The notes beneath the pieces were generated by a model. The model had not been told where the DNA came from and searched no databases. It saw only the letters and a program-made list of their open reading frames with translations. Positions 1 through 11,246 of a DNA stretch of 64,000 bases are shown here, piece after piece. The stretch lies in NCBI RefSeq assembly GCF_019097595.1, contig NC_080712.1, positions 20,050,146 through 20,114,145 on the forward strand. The letters are read 5' to 3'. The stretch comes from Hemibagrus wyckioides. Lineage: Eukaryota; Chordata; Actinopteri; Siluriformes; Bagridae. The position numbers and the translations under genes were made by a program. Every line of letters begins with the position of its first letter. The first letter of the stretch is position 1.

Positions 1-34
1 ATGTAATGTGTAGTGTTTTGTGATGTTTGGTTAG

Positions 35-178
35 ACTGCGTGAGCCTTGCCTATCAGCGAGTGCAGAAGGTGGACTGCACGTCTCCCAGGCCAGTGCTGC
101 TGCTCGGGCCTCTGGTGGACCCGGTTAAAGACATGCTCGTGAAAGAGTCTCCGGGGAAATTCAGCAGATGTGTACTCG
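35..178 (+). CDS. dlg5: dlg5 exon: start of guanylate-kinase-like domain
   Basis: The exon encodes YQRVQKVDC, then RPVLLLGPLVDPVKDMLVKE and SPGKFSRC, which is the opening strand and loop of the GK-like domain of DLG5. In active guanylate kinases this loop is a P-loop with Gly-Lys-Ser/Thr. Here it reads GPLVDPVKDM, so the ATP-binding Gly-Lys pair is missing, as expected for a catalytically dead MAGUK domain that binds proteins instead. The acceptor is TTGGTTAG before 35 after a T-rich stretch, and the donor is GTGAGT at 179. The first codon is split (two bases here), and the last base is the first of a codon completed at 475-476. The exon start is less certain than its end, because CAG at 52-54 could be an alternative acceptor. 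Confidence 0.85.
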
Positions 179-474
179 GTGAGTTGACACTGGTACACTC
201 TAACTCACAATATTGCTGTATGTGGCCCGATTCATTGTATGCTGCTGTATCATGCTGGTGCTCATTTTGGGATGTTTACATGGATTTGGTTATATTCAAA
301 AAGTTAAAGGTTTTTCTGTTTTTTCTGTAGCTTTACTCAAAAGTTCTTTAAATCGACTTATTTTCTCCGCCTCATATCTATAATGTTGATATTGTTAATA
401 AGCATGCAGTGTTACTCATTGGTTGTGAGTAAAAGCTTTTTAAACTTTTGGACTTTTCTTCGGTGGTGATTCAG

Positions 475-602
475 AGGTAATGAAGGCATCTCAGCAAGCC
501 ATTGAGCGAGGGGTGAAGGATTGCCTTTTCATTGACTACAAACGAAGGAGCGGCCACTTCGATGTCACAACTGTTGCTTCCATCAAAGAGATCACAGATA
601 AG
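475..602 (+). CDS. dlg5: dlg5 exon: middle of GK-like domain
   Basis: The acceptor is GATTCAG before 475. The split codon (G at 178 plus AG at 475-476) gives Glu, followed by VMKASQQAIERGVKDC, then LFIDYKRRSGHFDVTTVASI and KEITDK. The GHFDVTTVASI segment is the GK-fold region that in true guanylate kinases carries nucleotide-contacting residues. The donor is AAG|GTCTGT at 603, which lacks the usual A at +3 but leaves the frame in phase 0. Confidence is high because the match to the DLG5 family runs the whole exon and joins both neighbours without a frame break. Confidence 0.9.
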
Positions 603-1194
603 GTCTGTCCTGTTTTCAATTAATATCAGTGAGACCCAAAAGACCCAAAAGCAAATTTTCAAATTTGGTTAGGTTTGCCAAAGGTCTACTAAAAAGTTTC
701 CAAAGTATCTTTTCAGATCTTTCTCCATGCATGAACATACTGTATAGTCACAAATATTTTTGGCTATGCAAAATGGGCATGAATATTATGTAAATTGCAT
801 TGATTATAGGATTATTATAATACATATGATTCTTCTGGTTGTCGATCATGATGCAGATACTTTTTTATGTTCAAATATGATAATAATATTGACCTACAAT
901 TCACAGCTTATAGACTAGATGGTTCAAAGCAGTTGCACAAGTAACACTATGCCTCGATGCAGATTTCTTTGTGACATGACATTTCTGAGATTTCTTTGTG
1001 ACATTCTTTGTTTATTCCATGAACAATTTTATTCTGATATTTGAAAGTCTTTGTCTATATGTCACTGGAACCACAGTCATTGTTTTCATTTCTGAAAACA
1101 CCATTCTGACATTTAATATATAGATTTGTACTTTCTGCTGATTCTTACCCTCATGAAGCATTTTTAGGAACACTTCTAATACTTTGTAGGGCCT

Positions 1195-1385
1195 CAGGCT
1201 CAGATCTTAATGGATACCACAAAATTTTCTAAACATTCCTTTGAAATTTCATGCTTAAATGAAATCTCCCGTTCTACCGTATCCCAAAGATGTCCTGTAT
1301 TGGATTCAGATCCAGTGACTAGGCATGTCACTGACGAACTCTGAACTCATTTTCATGTTCATGAAACCACCTTGAGACAATTTGT
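1195..1385 (-). repeat. Tc1-like transposon fragment (group C) in dlg5 intron
   Basis: Inside the 2.2-kb-upstream neighbour intron (603-1462) this stretch resembles the antisense of the C-terminal transposase region of a Tc1-like fish element. The phrases GATTCAGATCCAGTGACT and TTCATGTTCATGAAACCA recur almost unchanged at 36400-36460, where a longer copy lies. It is heavily mutated and no reading frame survives. Confidence 0.6.
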
Positions 1386-1462
1386 TCATGTGTTTGTAAC
1401 CATTTATCGTTCATGTATCTTTACACTGAAGTTGCTCTTTGCTCTGTTATTCTCTTTCTCAG

Positions 1463-1572
1463 GACTGCCACTGCTTGCTCGACATTGCACCCCATGCCAT
1501 CGAAAGGCTTCACAGCGTTCACATATATCCAATTGTTATTTTCATTCGCTACAAAAATGCAAAGCAAATAAA
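1463..1572 (+). CDS. dlg5: dlg5 exon: GK-like domain core
   Basis: After the acceptor TTTCTCAG the exon reads DCHCLLDIAPHAIERLHSVH, then IYPIVIFIRYKNAKQI, a strand-helix-strand unit of the GK fold (HCLLDI and YPIVIFI are the buried beta strands). The donor GTAAGT at 1573 is consensus. The last two bases, AA, pair with the first base of the next exon to make Lys. The exon length (110 nt) and phases (0 to 2) fit both neighbours. Confidence 0.9.
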
Positions 1573-2319
1573 GTAAGTGTCCAAATCCTTTCCCATATAA
1601 GCCTCTTTTATGTTTGATAATAGACTACAAATAACTACTGGTAGCATTAGGATTGCTGTTTTGTCCATCTTTGGTGTTTCTACAGTCTCCACAAATTAAT
1701 GATTTGCCCGAATGCCGCTCAAAGCTTGTTGGCCTGACTTATCCCTGGCAGACACTCAGCCGCTCTTCAGAGACCAGGGCTCTCATTTAACAATGTGCAT
1801 GAATAGATTTTGTATGTAAATTACGTATACTCATATTTCCGTGTACGTTTCTATACAGGTTTATAGGCATGTGTCTGAGATGTTTCTGTGCACAGAATGT
1901 GATTTATTTTTGTGTGTGAGGATGTGGGTATATATATATGTAGTATATATGTAGATATATGTAGTACTCCTACTACAAGCTGCTCATGGGGAGCCCCTGA
2001 TTCACTTATTGTCAATAATGCCCGCATAACTGGGAGTACTTGCTGACTTTTTGCCATTAAAACCATGACTTTAAACTACTTAAAACCATGTGAGGATTAG
2101 TGACACAGAAGTAAAATCAGAAATAAGACCCATTTTAAAAAATTGATTGGGATGACTGATTTTTTTCTTGCCTTAAGATTTGGCACACAGCCTTGTGCAG
2201 AGAACAGTTTTTTTTTTTTTTTATTAAGAACTGCCGCAATATTTTTTTTTTTGCTGAGAGTGGCTTATCAATCGATTTTGTTTGTCCAGTGCAATATTAG
2301 ATGATATTTGCCATCAATT

Positions 2320-2905
2320 TGCCACACTTTTCAAGAGGTGTGATCTGTGCCTAACTTGGTTGTTGGTACCAGGCTGCTTTGAATATTTCAGAAATTGCTG
2401 ATTTCACCCCCAACAGTATCTAAAAAAACATTGAGTGAGCTGTGGGTGGAAGCACACTGAGGTCAGAAGAAATTGGCCAAATTGGTCTGAGTTGCCAGAA
2501 AGGAGACTGCATCTCATATTATCACTCTCATATTATTACAACTGCGGTGAGCAGAAAAAACATCTTAGCATGCACAAAATTTTAAACCTTGAGGTGGATG
2601 GTCTATAATAGAAGATCCTGTATCTGCATGATTTAGGTGTCCAGTCTTGTCCAGAAGGGGCCGGTGTGGGTGCAGGTTTTCATTCCAACCAAGCAGAAAC
2701 CACACCTGAGTCTATCTCAAAGCCAAGATCAACTGATTAAACAGTGTAGCTTCTGCTTGGCTGGAATGAAAACCTTCACCCACACCACCCCTTTGCAGAT
2801 AAACTTGGAAGCTTGGTTTTAATGCATTGTTAAGCTGCTGCCGTTGGTTGATTTGATTAATTCATCAATGAGCAGGTGTACAGATGTTCCTGTTAAAGTC
2901 ACTGG
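2320..2905 (+). repeat. Degenerate Tc1-like element (group C), interrupted
   Basis: Positions 2320-2635 carry worn transposase-like sequence (TTTCAGAAATTGCTGATTTC, GGTGAGCAGAAAAAACATCT) of the Tc1-like family whose ends resemble CACTGGCCACTTTATTAGG. The matching right end is at 2845-2905 (GAGCAGGTGTACAGATGTTC). The piece between them, 2634-2812, is a separate palindromic insertion. No open frame remains. Confidence 0.55.
2634..2812. repeat. Palindromic MITE inserted in a Tc1-like remnant
   Basis: The two halves are near-perfect inverted copies: GGTTTTCATTCCAACCAAGC with CAGAAACCA at 2676-2703 is mirrored by TGCTTGGCTGGAATGAAAAC at about 2753-2772. The outer parts (GGGGCCGGTGTGGGTGCA and CACCCACACCACCCCTTTG) also pair. 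This fold-back layout is typical of a short non-autonomous DNA element abundant in teleosts. Confidence 0.65.
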
Positions 2906-3817
2906 TGTGTGCATGTCGGCAGAAATGCCACTGCCATTGCAAATTTTCCAAATATAATTGGTGTAAGAAATCACACACACACACTGCCATACAATCAGTC
3001 TTATAAAGGGACAGTTTTTAATAATATGTACCTTTTTGGGTGAGAGCCATTTAGAATGTGTGGGATTTCTTATCACTCACTACATACAACTGCATTCACA
3101 CATGTAATTAAATGGCAATTTTCTCATGCATACTGGTGGTACTTAAGCACAGAATCGGAAAATGTTCTATGCATGCTTTGATAAATGAGACCCCCGGAGT
3201 CATTTTGTGAAATAGAGAGCTTTCTGTAAGGTGGACCGCAGCAGTTCACCCTACTTGGCTGACTGAACTGAAAGCTGCTGCTCTTAAGCAGATGGTTATT
3301 ATCTGAGCTCCAGTTTTCTGTGAAAGATATATAGCACGTTTTAAAGCAAAGTCTGTGTGTGTGGGGAGGGGTGACAGATGCTTTCTAGACTGTGCACAGT
3401 AATGTTTTACAGTAATTTCAAGTAAATGAAGAGAATGGGAGCTGACCGTGTCTCTTAGTATATGTTTTACTGCTTCACACTCTGCATGTAGAACTGAACA
3501 GAGCCCAGTAGTGCCGAATAAGTGTGGCTTTAAATTTCATTATATTCATGTGAAGAGTGACACAGATAACTAATGATGAAATTATCCCAGTAGAGCACCA
3601 GAAATTGATGGAATCCCAGGAGCCATTAAAGCCATGCCTCCTGTTAGGATCCTCGTCATCCTTGACATGCTCAGGATCACTAACTAGATCACCAAATGAG
3701 TACAGCATTTAGCCACACTGTTTTTGAAGCTAGCAGTACTAATGCCTAGTATTCTTAACTGTATATAGTTAGAATCATGTCAGTACATGATGCGCTCTTT
3801 TCGTGTGCTTCGTATAG

Positions 3818-3927
3818 AGAACTGAAAGATCCGGTGTATCTGCGGGATAAAGTTTCTCAAAAACATTCCAAGGAGCAGTTTGAGGTTGCACAGAAGATTG
3901 AGCAAGAGTACAGCAAATTCTTCACAG
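3818..3927 (+). CDS. dlg5: dlg5 exon: C-terminal helices of GK-like domain
   Basis: The acceptor is CGTATAG before 3818. The split Lys codon is followed by ELKDPVYLRDKVSQKHSKEQ and FEVAQKIEQEYSKFFT, a charged helical stretch typical of the end of the DLG5 GK domain. The donor is ACAG|GTTTGG at 3928. The frame continues in phase 1 into the last exon, making Gly. It is separated from the previous exon by a 2.2 kb intron full of transposon debris. Confidence 0.9.
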
Positions 3928-4032
3928 GTTTGGATATGGATTTAGCTCTTTTATTTCCTTTTGTAGTGATTGTTCTGCTCAACAATGCAAGTAATCGTAA
4001 ACCTAGGAACTGATGAAGCTTTCTTTTTGCAG

Positions 4033-4136
4033 GTATTGTCCAAGGAGGCATGTTGCCCTACATTTGCACTCAGATCGTGACTATAGTGGATCAGGAGCAG
4101 AGTAAAGTCCTGTGGACTCCGCTGGGCTCGCCTTAG
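4033..4136 (+). CDS. dlg5: dlg5 terminal coding exon with stop
   Basis: After TTTTTGCAG the exon reads GIVQGGMLPYICTQIVTIVD, then QEQSKVLWTPLGSP, and ends in TAG at 4134-4136. The DLG5 family ends in a similar QEQ-x-KVLW-x-P segment followed by a few variable residues, so this is the natural C-terminus and not a truncation. Only a 105-nt intron precedes it. Confidence 0.92.
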
Positions 4137-5001
4137 GTGGCTGAGCCAGTCCTCTCCACTTACTGCCTCACACACACCTGAGCTTACAAACACTATGCTT
4201 TTACACTCGCACTACACATAAAGGTACACTACAGCGAGCAGTGCATTTTTTTTTTTTTCTTTTATTATTCCTTTATGTTTAATTGTAACTTTTTTTATGT
4301 TTAATTGTAACATTTTATGTGTAACTGTAATGGAGCCTCTTATTTGTGTGTGTGAGAGAGTGGTTGATTGTGTGTGTGTGTGTGTGCTCGCAAATGCAGG
4401 ATTATAGCACTGAAGTTTTCAATGTTTTCCTTTGGTCTTCCTGACGGACATCCAACAATTAGTAATGCTGCATCTAAAACACTTGTTTACAGATGAGTCA
4501 GTCCGTGAATTGTTATTTAATGTCTGCTTGAATGTCCCACTGATCTTAATGAAGTCATATCCCAAGTCACCTCTCGCTACTCCAAACCCAAATTAAGCCC
4601 TCTATCCCAACCCCCCGATATACCAAAATGACACGCATGTGTGTATGTGTTTTCTTCATCAGTAAGGGGACTGAAAATTCATTGTAGATAACGATTAAGC
4701 TTCGGCAAGCTTGTTGATGTAAACGTTATGGTTTTGGGGTTGAAGTGAAACAGCATCATACGGGCCAAATGGAAGTGCCTTTGGAGATCTCCTGAGCGTA
4801 TGACAATGGCATATTGGAAGTCTGGTGTTTGAAACTCCTCCGATTGCACTCCAGGGCTAGACAGACCACTGTGGTTACATTCTCCTAGAGGAAAATATGT
4901 TTAAAAGAGAACATGAAATCTAACACTAATACAGTTCTGAAGTAGAGGCACTCACTTAACCTGTATGTATGCAAACTTGTCCAAATATATAGATCTATCT
5001 A

Positions 5002-5003
<2 letters not shown>

Positions 5004-5091
<88 letters not shown>
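5004..5091. repeat. (TA)n microsatellite, about 88 bp
   Basis: An uninterrupted TA run follows two ATCT units. It lies within the inferred dlg5 3' UTR, so if that UTR is correct it would be transcribed as a perfect UA self-complementary tract. Confidence 0.95.
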
Positions 5092-5095
<4 letters not shown>

Positions 5096-5962
5096 CATAT
5101 AAAAATATATTAAATGTATTTTGACTAGGCAATTGGCCTAGGGGAGTGCAGCAGGTGTCCAGTCAGGTCTTAGCAGATATAAGCATGTTCCTTTTTGTAT
5201 GTTTTTTGTTTGTTCGTTTGTGTTTGTTTGTTTGTCACTTTTATATGTACCCACTGAGAAACACCATGGAAGGAAGAGATGCAGGGTAAATATAATTGGG
5301 TCTCTTATGCTAAATCTGTTTAAATGTTAGTAATTTTTCATGTATATTTAAGTTTTTTTTGTTTTGTTTTGTTTTTAATTCACCAGGCACAGTTGCATAC
5401 TTTATCCAGACCAGTAATCCCAGCAATTAATGTTGTGCCAAAATTCAACGTGTCCATTTTCTTTTATTTTTGTTTTGCACTTGCAATATTATGGACCCTA
5501 AACAATAGCTGTTCTTAGGTTTCCAGTAGAGGTTAAAAATAGGTACTATACTTATTACTTTTGTGATTTAATATTAATTTGTGTATCGCTCATGTTCCAT
5601 ACATTTCATTAATTGCCTCTATTCTTATATTAGAAGAGAACCATTGCATTATTTACACTCTCATTTAAAAAAAAAAAAAAAGGGATTTCTTATTGCACAG
5701 TTGTCTCAAAGGAAAATCAGTCCCAGTCTTGTCTATTGGGTTGAAATTAGACTTTTTGTTTCACGTGCTATTCATATCTAGGTGTTTTTTTGTTTTGTTT
5801 TTTCCTAAATAAGTAGCATATGGTTTTAAATGAGAGGGATTCAGCCAATACAATTTTGTTTTAAGAAGAATGACTAGATGACAGGTACTGTTATTGATCT
5901 GGATTTTCAATATTACAAAGAATGTGATTTGTATGAAATAATGTTAAACAAATTAACATGAG

Positions 5963-5968
5963 AATAAA
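5963..5968 (+). promoter_or_regulatory. dlg5: Candidate poly(A) signal of dlg5
   Basis: A canonical AATAAA, the first after the dlg5 stop, is followed within about 30 bases by a T-rich stretch (TCATTTTCTGTATC). Cleavage would fall near 5985. It is inferred from sequence only. Confidence 0.5.
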
Positions 5969-6519
5969 AGTCATTTTCTGTATCACACTATATTATCAAA
6001 CAGATCCGGGTGTTTAGAAGGTGTTTCCATGCTGCTGTGAACTAACAAGTCTTGACATCTTGTAGATTGACAGGTGATTTTCATTTTAATACTTTTAAGT
6101 GGCTTCATTGTTATGATGGTGGAGGTACAGGAAGACTTAGAGGAAAAAAATGAGGTATTCATTTTTGGAATTGAGATTTAAAACACCTTTGGGGCTTAGT
6201 AGGAAGACCTGCCAGACTGATGTATATTTTAACCATATTTGTCTTAAGAAATTTACCCCAAAGAATTTACTTTTTGATGTTTTGCTTTTAGGAAATTTAT
6301 ACAGGACTTTCCCAACTCTAGTCCAGAAGAACCCCACTACTCTGCAGACATTTTCATCACTTCCAACACACACTAGGTCAAGTCCATCAAATTGAGTCAG
6401 CTTAAATTAATAATTAACAAATATTTTCTTTTGACTCACTCTAATCATTGTGAGAGCGAGAAACAGAACGGCTAATGCCGTTTCAGTAGGTTGTGTGTTG
6501 AGACAGAATAGCCTTCAAA

Positions 6520-6660
6520 TACACTATATTGCCAAAGGTTTTGGGACGAGCCTCCAAACCACTGAATTCAGGGGTTAGTTCCAGTGAAAGGAACTCTTAA
6601 TGCTTCAGCGTACCGAGACAATTTGGAAGGGTGTCCCAAAACTTTTGGTAATTTAGTGTA
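6520..6660 (+). mobile_element. Group-B Tc1-like deletion derivative, 141 bp
   Basis: The element begins TACACTATATTGCCAAAGG and ends CCAAAACTTTTGGTAATTTAGTGTA-like, giving inverted ends of the ACACTATATTGCCAAAAG type. The interior keeps AGTTCCAGTGAAAGGAACTC and TTAATGCTTCAGC, which belong to the DDE region of the larger group-B transposase seen at 9658-9892 and 41466-41891. It is an end-to-end short element produced by internal deletion. Confidence 0.75.
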
Positions 6661-7359
6661 TTTCCGGTCACGCGTTGCCCTAGCCCGAAGGCAACCTCTC
6701 AACTCTAGTATAATGAATAATTTTTTAATACCATTTTAAACTGTTTCTCATTCTCAGTATAATTTTGATGTTTGTCAGATGGTTCAAAAGCTGTACATTT
6801 TATTGGTCTCGATATTAACACAATTTATTCTTCATAGAACAGCAACTCAAATCTTGTCTTTATTTCTGTTTAAACAGATGACTTTTCACAATTTACCTGA
6901 TGTATCCCAACAAAGTATGTTTGCTGTCAGTGTATGCAGTAGTGAGACTGCTGTTGAATATTCCAGTACCAAATTAGCAGACCTCATCTAAAGAGCTGTA
7001 GGCACCTGCCCTAAGCTTCTTGTTTACCTTATTTGGCCTCTAACTACTGCTGCATATAAATGTCCTATATGTGCTATGTTGGCACTCTACAAGTCACTTT
7101 GCCCTCCTGATGGGTTATCTGTTTCGACAGCTGCCACCAGCTTATCTAAGCTTAAGTAGATGCAAGGCTGTCTGATACTGATCTTTCCAGTTAAAAGGGC
7201 CTTTCATCTTTAGCTAAAACATCAAGAGAGAGCTCTGCTTTTCCCTGTCCTTCACATGACTTCCCTCGGTGTGACACTTCCCACTTTGCAAAATCCGTAT
7301 TCTTAAAATGCTTCAAATCTGTTCCTTAGCCTCTAATCATGACAGTTGGACAGGATGTG

Positions 7360-8573
7360 CAGCAAGGTGATCAATTCTGGAGTGGTGTGCTCCCCATAAA
7401 TCTCCACTAATTAGTGAATTACTAAAAAAATATAACACCAAAGATCTGTGGGAACGCCTCCTAATTACCGAGTATTTTAGCCATACCCAGTGCTAACGGG
7501 TACATAAAATCCAGCATATAGCTATGCAATCAACACAGACAAACAATGGCTGTAAAATGGGAAATGTCTGCACTGTTTCACTCCACTGTAAGTGCTATTA
7601 GTGTGAAATAGATCTCGGAGCAACAATATCTCGGCCACAGAGCAGTAGCAAACGCAAACACGCAGAGCAGTGCTGCCGAGTGCAGAAGTGCATAAAATTT
7701 CTGTCCTCTGTTGCATCACTCACTACCAAGTTCCAAACTTCCCCAGGAAGCAACATAGTCACAAAAATGGACCAGGTTTCCACCTGTGGCACTTTCAGCT
7801 GCACAGCTAACTCTCAGAAGTCTCCATCGATAAATACATCCTCATATAAGTTTACTAGGTCAGGGACTGAGTGTGATCAGTCTGAAAACTCAGTTGTGCA
7901 ATACCATGTGTTGTATGGAGCAGTGTAAAGCATGCTGCCACTAGACTCTGAAGCAGTGGAAACATGTTCTCTGCAGTGATGGATCATGCTTCACCAAGTC
8001 AAGTGATGGACAAATCTGGATTTCGTGGATGCCTGTCAACTGGAATGCATGGTGTCAACAGTAATGGTGGAGGAGGGAAACCTTTTTTTCAGGGTTTGTT
8101 CTAGTCCACTTAGTGCCAGTAAAGGCTAATATTAATGCTACAGCATACAAAGACATTTTAGACAATTGTGTGTTTTCAATATTGCAACAATTCAGGTAAA
8201 GGTCTCTTATGGTACCAGCATGACTGTGCCTCTATACACAAATCAAGGTCAGTTAATACATGACATGAATGGTTTGGTGTGTGGAGGAACTAACCTGCAC
8301 AGAGCCCTGACCTCAAACCCCCTGAACAGCTTTGGAATGCCAATCGCAAGCCAGGCAATTTCCATACATCAGTAGCTAAACTCTCAAAGGCTGAATGGAC
8401 ACAGATACCCAGAGACACACTCCAACATCATGTAGGAAGCCTTCCCAGAAGAGTGGAGGCTGTTATAGTGGCAGCAAGGAAGCAACTCCACGTTAATGCT
8501 CTTATTTAAGGAATAGGATGTCCAGTAAGATCATAATGCTCAGGTGTTCACATACTGTTGGCCATATTGTGTA
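7360..8573 (+). pseudogene. Degenerate Tc1-like transposase (group B)
   Basis: The remnant is about 1.2 kb long and ends with ACATACTGTTGGCCATATTG and GTGTA, a group-B terminal repeat. Sense-strand landmarks appear in the expected order for a Tc1-like transposase. A second helix-turn-helix region is at 7720-7760. A DDE block with CTCTGAAGCAGTGGAAACAT and GTTCTCTGCAGTGATGGATC is near 7950-7985, so the first catalytic Asp codon region is still visible. GGTGGAGGAGGGAAACC is near 8064, and GGAAGCCTTCCCAGAAGAGT is near 8437. Frameshifts and stops break it everywhere, so no protein is possible. The left boundary is approximate. Confidence 0.65.
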
Positions 8574-9657
8574 TATGCTGAAGTTCCGATTATTTGCCTG
8601 ATGTTTCACAGAGATATCACTGCCCCATTTGTTCTATGGAGTTATTATTACACCTGTTTAAAAATGGGAGCTGCGTACATGCACCCAAGATGGCTGTCGC
8701 ACGTATCCTGCAGTCATTTGGTGCGACCTTTGTGCATGTACTTAATAACTTGTCTGCATGGTACAATACCAACGTACATAGTGAAGTAAATATGCAACAC
8801 TGTCACCCCCAACTCAATAAAGAAACTGATATTGTGTATCAAATCAAATGCTTGTGCACTTTGTGTTTTGAGTAGTAAAATTTCCCTATTACAGTTACTC
8901 TTTTAACCTGCTGAATACTCTGGAGTTCTGTTCTTTCTAACTTTCTAGATTAGCAAATAATTTTGAATGTTTTACCAGATTTGATATGAAGCCCATGACA
9001 ACAATCACAACCATGACAAAGTTTTAAAAAGAAACTGTTTTAAGTGCTGTGCATGAAATTGCCAAACGTTACAGTTCAGCCTGGAAATCTGATGGACAGA
9101 GATTTTTGGCTCTGAAGTTGGACACACTTTTAATCCTCCATTTGTATATATCTTTATGTCCTTTACATCTGACCATACATGTGTTTCAACGATGCTGCTC
9201 ATATGCACTTATAGTGAAAGTGAAGTATATTTGCACCTTAACAGATGTAGTGCAAGAGGACCAGTGGACAGGACAGTTAATGAAATGGCAAGTGTGTCAA
9301 GATTTCACTTCGTCTGTTGAGGCAGAGAGAATAACCAGTAAGTTTTGTCCGTATTTCTAATTAATGTAATGTATAATTTCAACAAAACTTTCGAAACTAT
9401 GAAATATTAAACCTCTAGTCTGGCTCGATAGCTAACATTAGCCTGCTGACAAAAAGTATGCCAACTAACATTATTTGCAGTGTAACTATGGCTGACATTG
9501 GCTTCTTAAAAAAAAAGACAATAGTATTTCTGAGTAAAAAACTACTTTAAAAAAAAAAAAAGATTTAAAGGTTTATTTCTTGCATAGTTCTTACATTTAC
9601 AGCTAACAATGAGTTACCTCATTTTGGGTTGCGGCTTGATGGTTAATATTACTTGAA

Positions 9658-9892
9658 GCTGCACCCCTCCAAATCATTGAATTCAGGTGTTGGTTATCAG
9701 GGGTTGGGCTTGACCCCTTAGTTCCAGTGAAAGGAACTCTTAATGCTTCAGCATACCAAGACATTTTGGACAATTTCATGCTCCCAACTTTGTGGGAACA
9801 GTTTGGGGATGACCCCTTCCAACATGACTGCACACCAGTTCCTTTTTACTGGAACTAATGTGTCCCAATACTTTCCACTACAATACAGTGTA
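9658..9892 (+). mobile_element. Group-B Tc1-like short derivative, right end
   Basis: This copy shares CCCCTCCAAATCATTGAATT with 41494-41513 and keeps a well-preserved transposase piece (GGCTTGACCCCTTAGTTCCA to GGGGATGACCCCTTCCAACA). It ends in CAATACAGTGTA. The left terminus is worn. A TA microsatellite starts directly after it. Confidence 0.65.
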
Positions 9893-9897
9893 AATAA

Positions 9898-9899
<2 letters not shown>

Positions 9900-9941
<42 letters not shown>

Positions 9942-10048
9942 GTATATGTATATGTGTGTGTGTGTGTATATGTGTATATGTATGAATATATGTATGTATG
10001 TATATATATATATATATATATACACACAAATATATATAAATATATATT
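9900..10048. repeat. Compound TA/TG microsatellite
   Basis: A pure TA run to about 9939 is followed by mixed TATG, TGTG and TATA units and a second TA run ending near 10048. Confidence 0.9.
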
Positions 10049-11246
10049 TGGTCAGCATCTCAGCAATGTGGTCATTTTACACACACATATCAGGTCCAAA
10101 ATAAAAGAGATCTTCCCCAAACCTCGCTAAATTGACCCAAACTGGATTATTCACGACAAAGCGGGACACTTCCAGGTCTTTGACCTTGCATTGCCTTGGT
10201 TGCCCACCAGGAGGTGAAAGAACCAGAGCATTTTCTCTTTGGCCCAGCAGCGTTCATCTGCCCTATCTCTGTAGGAAACCAGCGTCTTGTTTCGCCACAG
10301 GTCAGGCTGGTCTATGGTTTGTTTTAGAGCTTTAAGAACAAATCCATCATTATTATATAGACCGTACAGCCATATAGCACAGTTCTTCAGTCAAGGTTTG
10401 GGCTATCGTATTTCTGTAGCCCAAAAACACCTCAGACTTGTCACAATTTATATTATACTGTCCAAATATATTCTGTCACTATAATTAACCAGCACACACA
10501 TTAACCTTATTATCGTGGACAGAGTCTGTTGTACAGATTAGTGCAGTCTGTCCTACTGCAGATGATTTGATTATTATTATAAACACCTGAATTTATTTTT
10601 TATTTGCAAAGTGATGGGTCTATCTAATGTTTGAACTCATTAGGATCCATAACCATAAAGATCACACATGTCACTAAAGCTAATAATTTTCCTGACGGTG
10701 TCTCAGGTACGTGCGCTGTACTGAATACTGAATCCATGCAAGCCACACACTTAATAATTCTCCATTTATCTGAACCTACTGATGAGCATTTCATCATTCA
10801 GAATACATTTTTGGGAGGAAAATATTAATGAACACAATCACCACGACCTGTATGAAACTGACTGTTCCTGTTATATGCAGGAAAAGCGGACATGTCGCTA
10901 TAGTGTATATGTATCTCAGTCCAACAGGTTTATCATTATTCCTCAGTAACTCGGTGTTTTTGTGCAGATCGTGACTCTGAAATATCGCCCTCACCGCCAG
11001 AATGCGACAATACCCAGTCTGTTACGCCTTGTTGTCAGAGACGAGCTTTCTGGGCAAGTCTCCATGCGCAATTTGTATGAGAAAAGACTGAATAGAACCA
11101 AACATACAACCTAACTGTTCTCGTCCACTATGGCCATCTTTATTATTGTGCTTTGGCTCCGCCCACCTACCTGTAAATCTGCCTAGCAGTGCGTGTGTGT
11201 GTGCGCGTGTGTGTGTTTTTGCGCGCGCGCTCTCAGTGAGGGAAAC

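Larger units (their letters stand above)
1768..3198. repeat. Possible outer transposon with nested insertions
   Basis: The left end (GGCTCTCATTTAACAATGTG, about 1768) and the reverse complement of the right end (GGGTCTCATTTATCAAAGCA, about 3178-3198) are similar, suggesting terminal inverted repeats of an old non-autonomous element. Two further elements (2320-2905 and 2634-2812) lie inside. No coding frame was recognised. The identity is uncertain; a hAT-like MITE is possible. Confidence 0.35.
1..5985 (+). other. dlg5: dlg5 gene, 3' portion (five last exons and 3' UTR)
   Basis: This span is the 3' end of a gene whose upstream exons lie outside the window. Five exons (35-178, 475-602, 1463-1572, 3818-3927, 4033-4136) join in phase to encode 197 complete residues and a stop. 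DLG5 is a large membrane-associated guanylate kinase scaffold acting at cell junctions and in polarity and trafficking; it carries PDZ, SH3 and guanylate-kinase-like (GK) domains, of which only the GK end is present here. The peptide pieces QQAIERGVKDCLF, HFDVTTVASIKEI, CLLDIAPHAIERLH and YLRDKVSQKHSKEQFE closely match my memory of vertebrate DLG5 C-termini. The right limit is set by the first AATAAA downstream of the stop. Whether this is the teleost a or b paralogue cannot be decided. Confidence 0.9.
4137..5985 (+). other. dlg5: Probable dlg5 3' UTR
   Basis: No splice-supported coding sequence follows the stop at 4136. The first canonical AATAAA downstream is at 5963, so the 3' UTR is inferred to be about 1.85 kb long. 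It contains a T-run at 4247-4258, a GT repeat at about 4369-4386, an 88-bp TA run, and T- and A-rich stretches near 5350 and 5670. An earlier, variant polyadenylation signal (ATTAAA near 5108) could give a shorter form. Confidence 0.6.
5986..11150. other. Intergenic region between dlg5 and kcnma1
   Basis: About 5 kb separate the inferred end of dlg5 from the GC-rich start of kcnma1. I recognise three group-B Tc1-like remnants (6520-6660, 7360-8573, 9658-9892) and a TA/TG microsatellite at 9900-10048. Open frames of 60-100 codons here either lie in these remnants or show no family resemblance. The pieces 6661-7359, 8574-9657 and 10050-11150 hold nothing I can name. Confidence 0.6.

Noticed and set aside
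9855..10058. Ile/Tyr-repeat protein frame
   Set aside because: It is translation of a TA/TG microsatellite.
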